Positions 1 to 11,100 of a stretch of 64,000 nucleotides of DNA are shown here, one piece after another (within the stretch, counting starts at the first letter, position 1; each line of letters starts with the position of its first letter). The stretch is from Neoscytalidium dimidiatum. Lineage: Eukaryota; Ascomycota; Dothideomycetes; Botryosphaeriales; Botryosphaeriaceae. The notes under the pieces are model-generated. The model made no database searches. It was not told the origin of the DNA and saw only the letters and a program-made list of their open reading frames with translations. The stretch spans positions 124,001-188,000 of the forward strand of contig CM074699.1 of the NCBI GenBank assembly GCA_037367355.1, read 5' to 3'. Position numbers and translations under genes: made by a program.

Positions 1-2420
1 GTTTTTTTCTACGCCTTTAGAGACGCGTTTTAGAATCTTTAAACGTATTTATTAGGGCCCCCGTTATTAACTTTAGGGCCCGCTAAAAATTTAGACTACT
101 AAAATAGCCGCTTTAACGGCTACTAATATAACGAATTCTAATAGGCTATCTTTTTCTATTTATTAAGAAACGTATTTTAGACTATCTAAACGTATTTATT
201 AGGGCCCCCGTCGTTAACTTTAGAGCCCACTAAAGATTTAGACTACTAAAATAGCCGCTTTAACGGCTACTAATATAATAAATTCTAATAGGCTATCTTT
301 TTCTACGTACTTTAAAACGTATTTTAGAATATTAAAATATATTTATTAGGGCCCTTATCGTCGAGTTTAGGACCCGCTAAAGATTCTAGCTACTAAAATA
401 GTCGTTTAAACCGCTACTAGTATTAAAAATCTAAATAGGCTATTTTTTTCTACGCGTTTAGAAACGTATTTTAGAATATTAAAACATAGTTACTAGGGCC
501 CCCGTAATTAAGTTTAGAGCCCGCTAAAGATTTTAGCTACTAAAATAGCCGTTTTAACCGCTACTAGTATAAAGAATTTAAATAGGCTACTTTTTTCTAC
601 GTGCTTCGAAACGTATTTTAGAATATTAAAATATATTTATTAGAGCCCTTATCGTCGAGTTTAGAGCCCGTTAAAGATTCTAACTATTAAAATATTCGTT
701 TTAACCGCTACTAGTATAAAGAATTTAAATAGACGACTTTCTTCTACGTATTTAGAAACGTATTTTAAACTATTTTAATATATTTATTAGAGTCTCTATC
801 GCCGACTTTAGAGCCTACTAAAGATTTTAGCTACTAAATTAGTCGCTTTAACTACTACTAATATAAAAAATCTAAATAAACTATCTTTTTCTACGCGTTT
901 AAAAACGTATTTTAGACTATCTAAACGTAGTTATTAGGGCCCTCGTTATTAAGTTTAAGGCCTACTAAAGATTTTAGCTACTAAAATAGCCGCTCTAACC
1001 GCTACTAATATAAAAAATTTAAATAGACTATCTTTTCTAGTACGTTTAGAAACGTATTTTAGAATATTAACGCGTATTTATTAGGACCCCCGTTATCGAC
1101 TTTAGGGCCCGCTAAAGACTTTTAGCTACTAAAATAATCGTATTTATTATTATTAATATAAAAAATCTAAATAAGCTACTTTTTTCTATATATTTAGAAA
1201 CGTATTTTAAACTATTTTAATATATTTATTAGGGCCTCTATTATAGACTTTAAGGCCCGCTAAAGATTCTAGCTACTAAAATAGTCGTTTCTACTACTAC
1301 TAATATAAAAAATCTAAATAGGCTACTTTTTTCTACGTAGTTAAAAACGTATTTTAAACTATTTAAACGTATTTATTAAGGCCCTTACTATTAAATTTAA
1401 AGCCCGCTAAAGATTTAGACTACTAAAATAGTCGTTTTAAACGCTATTAATATAAAAAATCTAAATAAGCTACTTTTTTTTATATAGCTAAAAACGTATT
1501 TTAAACTACTAAAAGATAGTTATTAGAGCCTCTATTATAAAGTTTAGAGCCCGCTAAAAATTCTAGCTACTAAAATAGTCGTTTTAACCGCTACTAATAT
1601 AAAGAATTTAAATAGACTACTTTTCTCTACGTATTAAGAAATATATTTTAGAATATCTAAACGTATTTATTAGAGCTCTTATTATAGAGTTTAGAATCCG
1701 CTAAAGATTTTAGCTACTAAAATAATTATTTTAACCGCTACTAGTATTAAAAATCTAAATAGACTATTTTTTTTCTACGCGTTTTAAAATATATTTTAAA
1801 ATATTAAAATATAGTTATTAGAGCCCTTATAATTAAGTTTAGAGTCCGTTAAAGATTTAAACTACTAAAATAGTTGTTTCTATTACTACTAGTATAAAAA
1901 ATCTAAATAGACTATTTTTTTCTACGTATTAAAAAATATATTTTAAAATATCTAAACGTATTTATTAGAGTCTCTATTATTAAGTTTAGAGCCTACTAAA
2001 GATTCTAGCTACTAAAATAGTCGTTTTTACCGCTACTAATATAAGAAATTTAAATAAGCTATTTTCTTCTATATATTAAAATATATATTTTACTTTATTA
2101 AAAGATAGTTATTAAAGCCCTCGTTATTAAATTTAAAGCTCGCTAAAGATTTTAGCTACTAAAATAGTTATTTTAACTATTACTAGTATTAAAAATTTAA
2201 ATAAACTATCTTTTTTAGCGCGTTTAAAAATATATTTTAAAATATTAACGCGTATTTATTAGAGCTTTTATTATTAAATTTAGAGCTTATTAAAGATTTT
2301 TAACTACTTAAATAATTATTTTTACTACTACTACTAATATAAAAAAATTTAAATAAACTATCTTCTTTTTTATATAATTTTTAGAAATTATATATCTTAA
2401 AATATTAGATTTTAATATTA
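1..2420. repeat. 147-bp tandem repeat array, about 16 units, heavily RIP-mutated
   Basis: The conserved core ATTTATTAGGGCCC (or a RIP-altered version) recurs at 47, 194, 341, 488, 635, 782, 929, 1076, 1224, 1371, 1518, 1665, 1813, 1960, 2107 and 2254. Almost every interval is exactly 147 bp (two are 148). Units differ mostly by C/T and G/A transitions, so an originally near-identical array was diversified by RIP rather than by slow drift. The unit is 49 codons long, but with every CAA/CAG/TGG turned into a stop a coding origin can be neither shown nor excluded. The array runs off the left end of the window. Confidence 0.95.
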
Positions 2421-2429
2421 AAAAGTTAT

Positions 2430-3035
2430 TAGAGAAACTACGTAAATTTATATATTAAATTTATATTAGTTTAGCTATAAAGCTAATCTACGTAAAATTT
2501 ATTAAGAAATTTATATAAGACTTTAATAGCCTTTTAATTTTAATAAATAAAATCTTTAATAGATTTTAAATATAATAGCTATAAGAAATATTATATAAGT
2601 TTATATATTAAATCTACGTCGTCTTAATTATAAAGTAAATCTACGTAAAAATTTTTAAAAAATTTATAAAACTTTTAGAAAATCTATAAAACTCTAACGT
2701 CGTTAAAATTAATAAGCGAAATCTTCGACGAGCTCTAGCGCGGCGGCCGTCGAAGATATTACGTAAGCTCGTATACTAAACCTACGTTATTTCGGCCGTA
2801 GAGCGAATCTACGTAAAAATTTCCGGAAAACCTATAAAACCCTAACGTCGTTAAGATTAGTAAGCGAAATCTTCGACGAGCTCTAGCGCGGCGGCCGTCG
2901 GAGATATTACGTAAGCTCGTATACTAAACCTACGTTATTTCGGCCGTAGAGCGAATCTACGTAAAAATTTTTAGATTTCCCGTAAAACCCCGACAGAACT
3001 ATAAAACTACGAGGGATAAGCTATTAGAGCTAGAA
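2430..3035. repeat. Second tandem repeat, units of about 148-168 bp
   Basis: A different unit, recognisable by the anchor TACTAAACCTACGT and its RIP variants, recurs at about 2457, 2610, 2778 and 2926. The last two copies are nearly identical and still hold the GC-rich core GCGGCGGCCGTCG, while the first two are AT-eroded. The final partial unit runs into retroelement A at about 3035. A degraded copy of the same sequence lies at the far right edge of the AT-rich block (25,450-25,690). Confidence 0.8.
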
Positions 3036-6000
3036 GCTAGAGCTAAAGAGCTAAAGCTAGAAGCTATCTAAAGAATACTCTATAGAGACTAAAAGAATAT
3101 TCTTTAACGCTCTACGGCGTATAGAAAAATAAGGAGAATAAGCTTATACCGTCTATATTAAGTCTAGCCTAAAATAAGAACGCCGAATTATAGTATAGAT
3201 TAGAAAACGAACCCTAAAAGTTAATACTCCTTAGCTACTCGAAGAAGATTATTTAAAAAGAATCTACGAGAGATATAGCCTACTAGATAGAACCCTTAAC
3301 TAAATACGCGTAATAGAAAATACTACGAGACTAGAAAAAGTACCTCTAGAATTCTAGAAATACGCTAAATTATTTTAAGAAAGAGATAAAGAATTATTAT
3401 CTAAGTATAAGCTATAAGACTACGAAATATCTCTATTATTAGAAACGTAGCCCGCGTTTAAGTCTATCTATTCTCTTTCTAAGAACGAGGCTAAAGTACT
3501 AAGAGAGTATCTTAAAATAAACCTAGAAAGAGAATATATCTAACTCTCTACGTTACTAGCTAAATACTCTATCTTATTCGTATCTAAGAAGAATAGTAAG
3601 CTCCGCCTTTATATTAACTATAGATAATTAAACGATATTATAGTAAAAAACTAATACTTATTACTACGTATTAATAAATTATAGAATAGATTAAGAAAAG
3701 CTAACTACTTTACTAAGCTAGACTTTAGAGAAGAATATTATCTTATTTAAATAAAAGAAGATAAAAAATAGAAAACGACTTTTTAAATAAGATTTAAATA
3801 TTACGAGTATATAGTAATACTATTTAAGCTTACTAATATACTAGCTACGTTCTAGAGCCTAGTTAATAATATACTACGACCGTATTTAAACGTATTCGTA
3901 CTAGCCTACTTAGACGATATTCTAATATACTTAAAAACGCTTAAAGAATATATCGAGTATATATATAAAGTCCTATAGATACTAGAGAAATAAAATCTTT
4001 AAATAGTCTCTAATAAGAGCGAATAGTATATATAAAAGACTAAGTATCTAAAGTTTATTATTATCCTAGAATATATTAGTATAGACGAAAAGAAATTAGA
4101 CGCGATAAAAAACTAGTCTACGCTAAAAACTATTAAAGAAGTATAATCTTTTCTTAGCTTTACTAACTTTTACTAGAAGTTTATCTTAAACTATATAAAG
4201 ATATTAGCTTTACTTATAGATCTAACTAGAAAGAAACGTAGATTCGTATAGAGAGAAAAATAGTAGAACGCTTTTAACTTACTAAAATAAATATTTATAG
4301 AAGTATTAGTCTTAGAACTCTTCTATTCTAACCTATCTATAACGATAGAAACCGATATATTAGACTACGCTATCGGAGCGGTCTTAAGCTAGCTAAACGA
4401 GTAAAATAGACTATATTCTATCGCGTATTATTTCTAAAAGATAATAAGTCTAGAAAAGAACTATAACGTCTATAATAAAAAACTTCTAGCTATTATTACG
4501 GCTTTTAAAGAATAGAGATATTATCTTAAAGAAGCTAAGTATTAGATTATAATCTACTACGACTATAAGAACCTCTTATACTTTACTACTATAAAGAAAC
4601 TAAACTAAAGATAGATTAGATAGGCTAAAAAATTAGTATTCTATAATATAAAGATTATCTATTAAAAGAGATTAGAAAACGCGCGCGTAGACGTACTAAG
4701 TAGAAGGGCCGACTATATAAAAGAAAAGCTAGAACTATAGCCGGTAATACTAATAAAGTAGAAAGACGAATCTCTTATATTTAATAGACGCTAGATCTCC
4801 GCTATATATAGTAGAAAGAAGAAATTTAAAAGATCGCTTACCTTAATTAAACTACTAGCCTTAACGATACGCTTAGAAAGTAGCGAATAGAAGTATAGAA
4901 TTTAAGAAGTCTACGCGGAAGACGCTATAGTATAGAAAATTAGAAACCTAGAAAACGACCTCTAAGTAACTAAAGACGTAGAAGAAATAATCTTATTTTT
5001 AGAATTAATCTACGTTCCGGTAAAACTATAAAAGAAACTTATAAAAGATATATATAAGGTACTAGCGTATAGTTACTAAGAAACTAAGAAGACGATTAAA
5101 AGAATTATAAGAAATTACTATTTTCTAGAGCTTAGAAGAATAGTCTAATAGATAATTACGTAATACGACCTCTATATTTAAAGTAAGACGGCGAGATACG
5201 CGCTCTACGAACTACTCTAGCTATTATTAGTATCTAAGCGCTCTTAGTAATCTATCTTACTAGATTTTATTATAAACCTACTTAAGTTAGAAGAACTATT
5301 TACTAGAGTTAAGTATAATTTAGTACTAGTTATCGTAAATAAAATAACGAAATACGCGTATTATCTACTATATCTAAAGAAGATAAACGTAGAAGATCTC
5401 GTATATACGTTTCTAAGAACTATTTTTAGTAACTATAGATTACTAGAAGAACTTATATTAGATAGAAATAAATTATTTATATTACGATTCTAGTAAACTC
5501 TTATTAGATAACTCGAAGTAAAATATAAGCTCTCGACTATAATATACTTATAAATAGATAGATAAACGAAATAGACTAACTAAACGCTAGAATAATATCT
5601 ACGCTATTACTTTAACTATATATAGAATAACTAGATAGAACTACTACTTCTAGCCTAGTTCGCGTATAATAGCTCTAAAGTATTAATAATATAAGAATTA
5701 TTATTCTATACTAATTATAGATACGAGCTATCGGCCTATAAAGAATTAATACCGAGTAAATTATTAGCCTAGAAAGAAATTCTTAAAGCCGACTAGCTAA
5801 AGATACTCTACGAATAGTTATACTTAGACCTAGAATTTATAGCTCTATAAATAGATAAATACTATAATAAACGATACTAGAAGATATTGTAGCTAAAGAA
5901 GAGAGATAAAGTCTATCTTCTTAGAAAAAATATTAAAATAAGGCGACTAAATAATAAGCTAGATTTTAAGAAAATAGAACTATTCCGGATCGAAGAAAAA

Positions 6001-6385
6001 ATTAAGAAGGTTAATTTCCGCCTTAAATTACTAGAAATAATACGAATATACCTCGTTTTCTATATATCCCTTCTAGAGCTAGTACTAAAGAACGCTAAAA
6101 CTATAATTTATATAAAAGAAATACTCTTAGAAAATCCAAACGCCGATAAAAACCGAGATTAGAAAGTAGAAAAAGTCTTTAATAGCGGCTATATTAACGA
6201 TTAATTTAGATACCTTCTTAAATAGAAAGAAGAATAGGACGATATCTAAAAACCGCTAGAAAATTATAACGGATATAGATAACTTATTAATAAGTTCTAT
6301 CGCTAAAATCTAGATCGACTAATACCGCTAACTCGTTAAAAATAAAGAACCTAAAATTAAAATTAGAAAATAGAGACTACCGCGC

Positions 6386-7022
6386 CTAATTAATTAGCTC
6401 GAAATTTTTAGATAGCGTAGTAGTAGAGCTAACGCTAGGCGATTTAATAGAATAGAACGGATCTATAATAGCGTCGGCTAAAACGACGCTATATATACGC
6501 TTTACGAATCGTTTCTTCTTAGCGCTTTTAGAGTTAATAGAATCTCTAGCCTCGTAAGCTACCTTTAAATAATCTAGCTTCTCTAACTCCTCTATAGTCG
6601 TAGCCTTCTTAGAAAATATTAAGTAGACGCGACGCTTTAAGAGATTCTCCTACCGCTCTAAATAAGATAGACGGACTATTATAGCTTATATAGCTTTATA
6701 AGCCTTCTTCTAGTCTATACGAACTTTAGTACGCGCTCGATCTAGACGATTAACTAAAGATAAGCGTTAGTAGTAGCGGGAGAAGATAAAGAAAGAACGA
6801 ATAATCTACGATATTAAGACCTTCTCTATTATACGTAGTACGTCTACGACGCGCGTACTTCTCGTAGCGAGAGAAACTCTTAAAATCTATTTAATATTCT
6901 ATAGGTTCCTCCTAAGAAGATAAAAGTAAATAAGAAGAATAAGAAATAAATATTATATAGCTTTTACGGTTAATACGCTTATCTAGAAGAACCTATTTAA
7001 TACGCTTATATTTTAAAGATAT
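6386..7022 (-). pseudogene. Antisense accessory ORF of element A, RIP-degraded
   Basis: The minus strand between the integrase/chromodomain end and the 3' LTR carries the same frame as in elements B and C. The C-terminal half reads cleanly to a terminal Leu-Ile-Asn stop, with the conserved core VKRIYSVVLADAI followed by a Ser/Thr-rich tail. The inferred start near 7022 has lost its ATG, and the basic N-terminal motif is eroded. Homology across three copies is the evidence that this was a gene. Function unknown. Confidence 0.55.
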
Positions 7023-7127
7023 CGCGGAAGTCTTACTAGAAGAAAAGAAGAAAGAAACGAACGAAAATCTAAGATATAGGCTAAACGAAAGAATCTTTAA
7101 GCCGAAGATCTCTAAGAAGGGGGGTAA

Positions 7128-7442
7128 TATTATAAATTCTAGAATATATAGGTTTTATAGTTATAAGAAATACGAGCCTATATAAGAAAATAAGCTATAA
7201 GGCTTTAAGAACTCTACGTATAGTAGAGTCGTACTCGCTAGTCTTATACGGGAAGACTAGAGATATAAGACGACGGCGCGTACGAGAATACTAGTAGATA
7301 GTAACTACCGTCTATATAGGAAGAATGCCTACGAGCGTAGTAACTAGAAGGTACGGTCTAATAGAAAACCCGTAGAAGATAAAAAATCGTACGGGTAAAA
7401 AGTAGAAAGTTAATAAGAATAGATACTATAAGATAAGAATAT
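7128..7442 (+). repeat. 3' LTR of element A, left part (split by element B)
   Basis: It starts TATTATAAATTCT, the RIPped form of the TATTACGAACCCC seen at both LTR starts of B. It is cut at 7442 by B and continues at 15583-16001. The two parts together are about 730 bp, matching the 740-bp LTRs of B. Confidence 0.9.
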
Positions 7443-8181
7443 TATTACGAACCCCGGAATATACGGGCTTTATAGCCATAAGGGCCGCAAGCCCGTACGG
7501 GGAAAAGAGCCGTAAGGCCTAAGAACCCTATATATAGCAGAGCCGCACTCCCTAAACCCGTACGGGAAGACTAGGAATACGGGATAACGGCGCGTACGGG
7601 GATACTAGTAGGCAATAACGACTACCCGTACGGAAAGGACGCCTACGGGCGCGATAACTAGGAAGAAGGCACAGACTAACGTAGAGCCCGTAGGGGACGA
7701 AGAGCCGTACGGGAGAGAAGTAGGAAAGCCGATAAGAATAAATACTACGGGATAAGAGTATAGCGGTAATATCGTCCGCTAGCACTAGTAGAAGTCGGAT
7801 TCTAAAAGAAAGGCGCAGAAGACCGGGTTACGTAGGACCTATTAGGCCTACCTAGGGATTAGAAGCCTTAGTACTAATCTAACTCTTAGATTAATCTAAT
7901 ACTACGATTAATCTAATAGTCGTCCTAATCCCTAGATTATTATAGCTTTCCTATAGTATATAGATACGCTCGTTAGGTAGTATCTTAACCCTCGTAGTTA
8001 ACTTAAAGTTCTAATTTAATACTATATTAACTTAGAGGTAATAAGGCCTATCGAACTCCTATATTACGTAACTTCTTATTCTATTATTACTCCCCTTTCC
8101 TCGTCTTTAAGATAAACCCTTCGATAAACCCGAACCTACTAGGTAACTCCGAAGCCTAGTAGTAGAGGCCCCGTCGTTATA
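7443..8181 (+). repeat. 5' LTR of element B
   Basis: It is 739 bp long and starts TATTACGAACCCCGG. It holds a TATA-like stretch CCTATATATAGCAG near 7527-7540, a likely LTR promoter. A 77-codon minus-strand ORF inside it is repeated in the 3' LTR and is a by-product of the LTR sequence. Confidence 0.9.
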
Positions 8182-11100
8182 CTTTAACTACTATCCTTAT
8201 AGGAAAGAAAGCGATTTAATTAGAAAATAGAAAGTATTTCTTTACCCCGAGAAGTACTAATAGTATTAGCTATTATAGCGGACGTACCTAGTAGTAAGTA
8301 CGTATAAGAGGTATAGAATACCTTAGACTCGTAGTAACCGCCGTAATATAGTACGATAGTAGGAAACTAACATCCTAATATACTAACTAACGAGGAGCTA
8401 CTTAATATAATTCTAGAACTTTAAAACGAAAACGCGATCCTACGTATCTAGCTTACCTAGGTACTAGCTCTACTACCGGCTACTAAGGTTAAGGTCCCGA
8501 AGCTAGACCTATACTATAGAGACCGGAAGAAGACCTAAGCCTTTATTATATAGCTAAATAACTATATATACTTTATATACGGCAATTTCGCCGGCCCCGC
8601 CGAATAAGTCCTATACACTAGTACCTACCTTAGAGGATCGGCGGAATAATAGTTCCGACCTTTTAAGCGAGAGTACTAGGAGAAACCCGTATACCTATAG
8701 TTCGAAGTAATCTCGATAATCTTTAGCGACTACCGAAACTTTATAAAGTAGCTTAAGATAGCCTTTAGCGGCGTCGACGAAAACCGTCTAGCTACTAGGA
8801 CCCTTATAAGTCTAAAATAGAAAGAAACGGTATAAGACTATATAGCTAAATTCTAAGACGCGGTATATCTTATAGACGGGCACTCCGACCTTACGCTACG
8901 CACCTTCTACTACTAAGGGCTAAAGGACGAGATTAAGAAAGCTATAACGTACTATAAGGAACTAGAAACCCTTAACGATATAATTAAGCTAGCCCTACTT
9001 ATAGACAAGCGTCGTATAGAGAGGTAGTTCGATAAGAAGGGGTATAACGCTAATACCTTAAGGCAAGCTAGGCCTCGCCACACCTAAGAAGGAGGGGACG
9101 CTATAGAAATAGATAATATAGTCCGTCGGGATAAAAGTAAGAAAAAGTAGAACGGCAATAATAGGGGTAAGAAAAGGGAATAAAGTAAGAAAGAAAAAGA
9201 GCTCTATAAGAAAGGACTATATATCTAATATAGAGATAAATAGAGCGCAAGGCATAAATACTCGAAGAAAGAGTTACGAGAAGTAGCGGCAGCTATCTAG
9301 AGATAGGAGGCGCTACGGGAAATCGCCGCTATAAGGATAGTAGACTATATAGCCCTAAGCTAGATAGCGTACTACGACGACGATTATACTATCTACTAGA
9401 GCGATAAGAACGCTACGGGGTAGTACCCTAGTAAGCCACGACGACTTAATATAATACTCCGAAAATTAAAAGAGGCTACGGAGGAAGACATCGAAAAATA
9501 CTTTCCGGCCGACGAAGACCTCGTAAATAGCGAAACCGGAGAACTATACGACAGTATACCGGAATCTAGCGAGGTAGGCACTATCGAATAATAGTAGGAC
9601 TAGGCTATACTTAACTAGATCGTAGAATACCTAAACCGGTATAGAGATATAAGAAATATTAAATCCGGTTATACTCCTACGATCTATTAGACCTCCGGAT
9701 CGAGAATAGATCTACCACCGTAATAGTACTAGATAAAGAACGGAAAACTTAGCTTACGATTTTTCGAGAACGACGTATAGTACCCCTAGAAGGAATCGCC
9801 ATTAAAAACGGCCGATAAGGTAGTATCCTAGCTTAAAGGAGAGGCCTAGGGAATATAGTAGTAATAAGACCTCGCGTCTCTACGCGATATAGTCTATACC
9901 CCTCCGCACAGTATAGCCTACGGAACTACGGCACCCTATAGTAGGTACCCGATAAAAAATACGGCAAACTAACCTTCTAGTACTAGGTACGTAACGGATA
10001 AATCTACTAGAGGCGTAAGATTAAGTAAGGGCGATAGACTCGATAGAAGGATATCCCGACCCTAGTCGAAGAATAGGACGAGTATATACGCTACGAGATA
10101 TTAAAAAACTAGATGGCTCCTCTAGCTAGGGACCCTAGAAGGGGCTAATACGAAGGTCCCTTAACTAGATTATATACTTAATATCGAACGGAATATCTCG
10201 TAAGTAGGAAGAACTTAAAACACTACTAGAAGTACTAGTTACTATCGAAGAAACTACTACGTTAGTAATAATCGATAGTAGAGCGTAAGGAAATTTCGTA
10301 GATCCTAAATTCCTTAGGAAGAACGACTTGCTATTCTAACCTAAGAAACGGCCCTACGAACTTAGTACGTTCGACGGGTTATCGATAGAATACGGTAAGG
10401 GTTAGATAAGGATTAAGACCGGTTAGATACGAATAACCCTCGGAGATTATAAAGAACGAATTAACCTAGACGTAATAATAAGCCCGAACCACGATATTGT
10501 CCTCGGGATACCCTAGTTAAAAACCTACGACCCGTATATTAGCTAGAGTATAGGAACTATAACGTTCCCCGGAGATAACTATAAGCGACACCTCGCGAAC
10601 CTTAAAGTAAAAGAGCTAGAGCTAAAGAGCCCGAGCTAAGAGCTAGAGCTAGAGGGCTAGAGCTAAGAGCTAAAGCTAAGGAGCTAGAGCCGAGAGCTAG
10701 AGACGAAGAGCTAAAGCTAAAAGAGCTACAAGCTAGGGCCGTCTAGAGAGTACCCGGTAGAGGCTAAGAGAATATCCCTTAATACCCTACTACGTATAAA
10801 AAAACGAGGAGAGTAAGCTTATATCGTCTATATTAAGCCTAGCTTAGAATAAGAACGCCGAATTATAGTATAGATTAGAAAACGGACCCCGGAAGTCGAT
10901 ACTCCCCGGCTACTCGGAGGAGACTATCCGAAGAGGATCTACGAGAGGTATAGCCCGCTAGATAGAACCCTTAACTAGATACGCGTAACGGAAAATACTA
11001 CGGGACTAGAGAAAGTACCCCCAAAATTCTAGAAATACGCCGAATTATTTTAAAAAAGAGGTAAAGGATTATTACCTAAGTATAAGCTATAGGACTATAA

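Larger units (their letters stand above)
3036..7442 (+). mobile_element. Element A: 5'-truncated Ty3/Gypsy chromovirus, body and left part of its 3' LTR
   Basis: Reading through RIP stops (TAG and TAA where Gln, Trp or Arg is expected), frame translation gives a Ty3/Gypsy reverse transcriptase with AYLDDILIY near 3901-3935. RNase H, integrase and a C-terminal chromodomain (near 6155-6300) follow. LTR, gag and protease are missing at the 5' side: the element begins inside the GAGCTA-rich linker that in copies B and C lies between protease and RT. A polypurine tract (about 7114-7125) precedes the 3' LTR at 7128. The LTR is interrupted at 7442 by element B and resumes at 15583. The near-total loss of CpA/TpG, plus C-to-T changes at other contexts, marks it as older than B. 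Confidence 0.9.

Noticed and set aside
1..2420. 49-residue coding repeat on either strand of the satellite
   Set aside because: Frames on both strands show only TAA/TAG stops, so openness after RIP does not discriminate coding from non-coding.
7552..7785. 77-codon minus-strand ORF in the 5' LTR of B, repeated at 14952-15185
   Set aside because: Two copies simply because the LTR is duplicated; no motif, lies in U3/R, stays open by composition.
9396..9581. 61-codon minus-strand ORF
   Set aside because: Antisense shadow of the decayed gag-pol of B.
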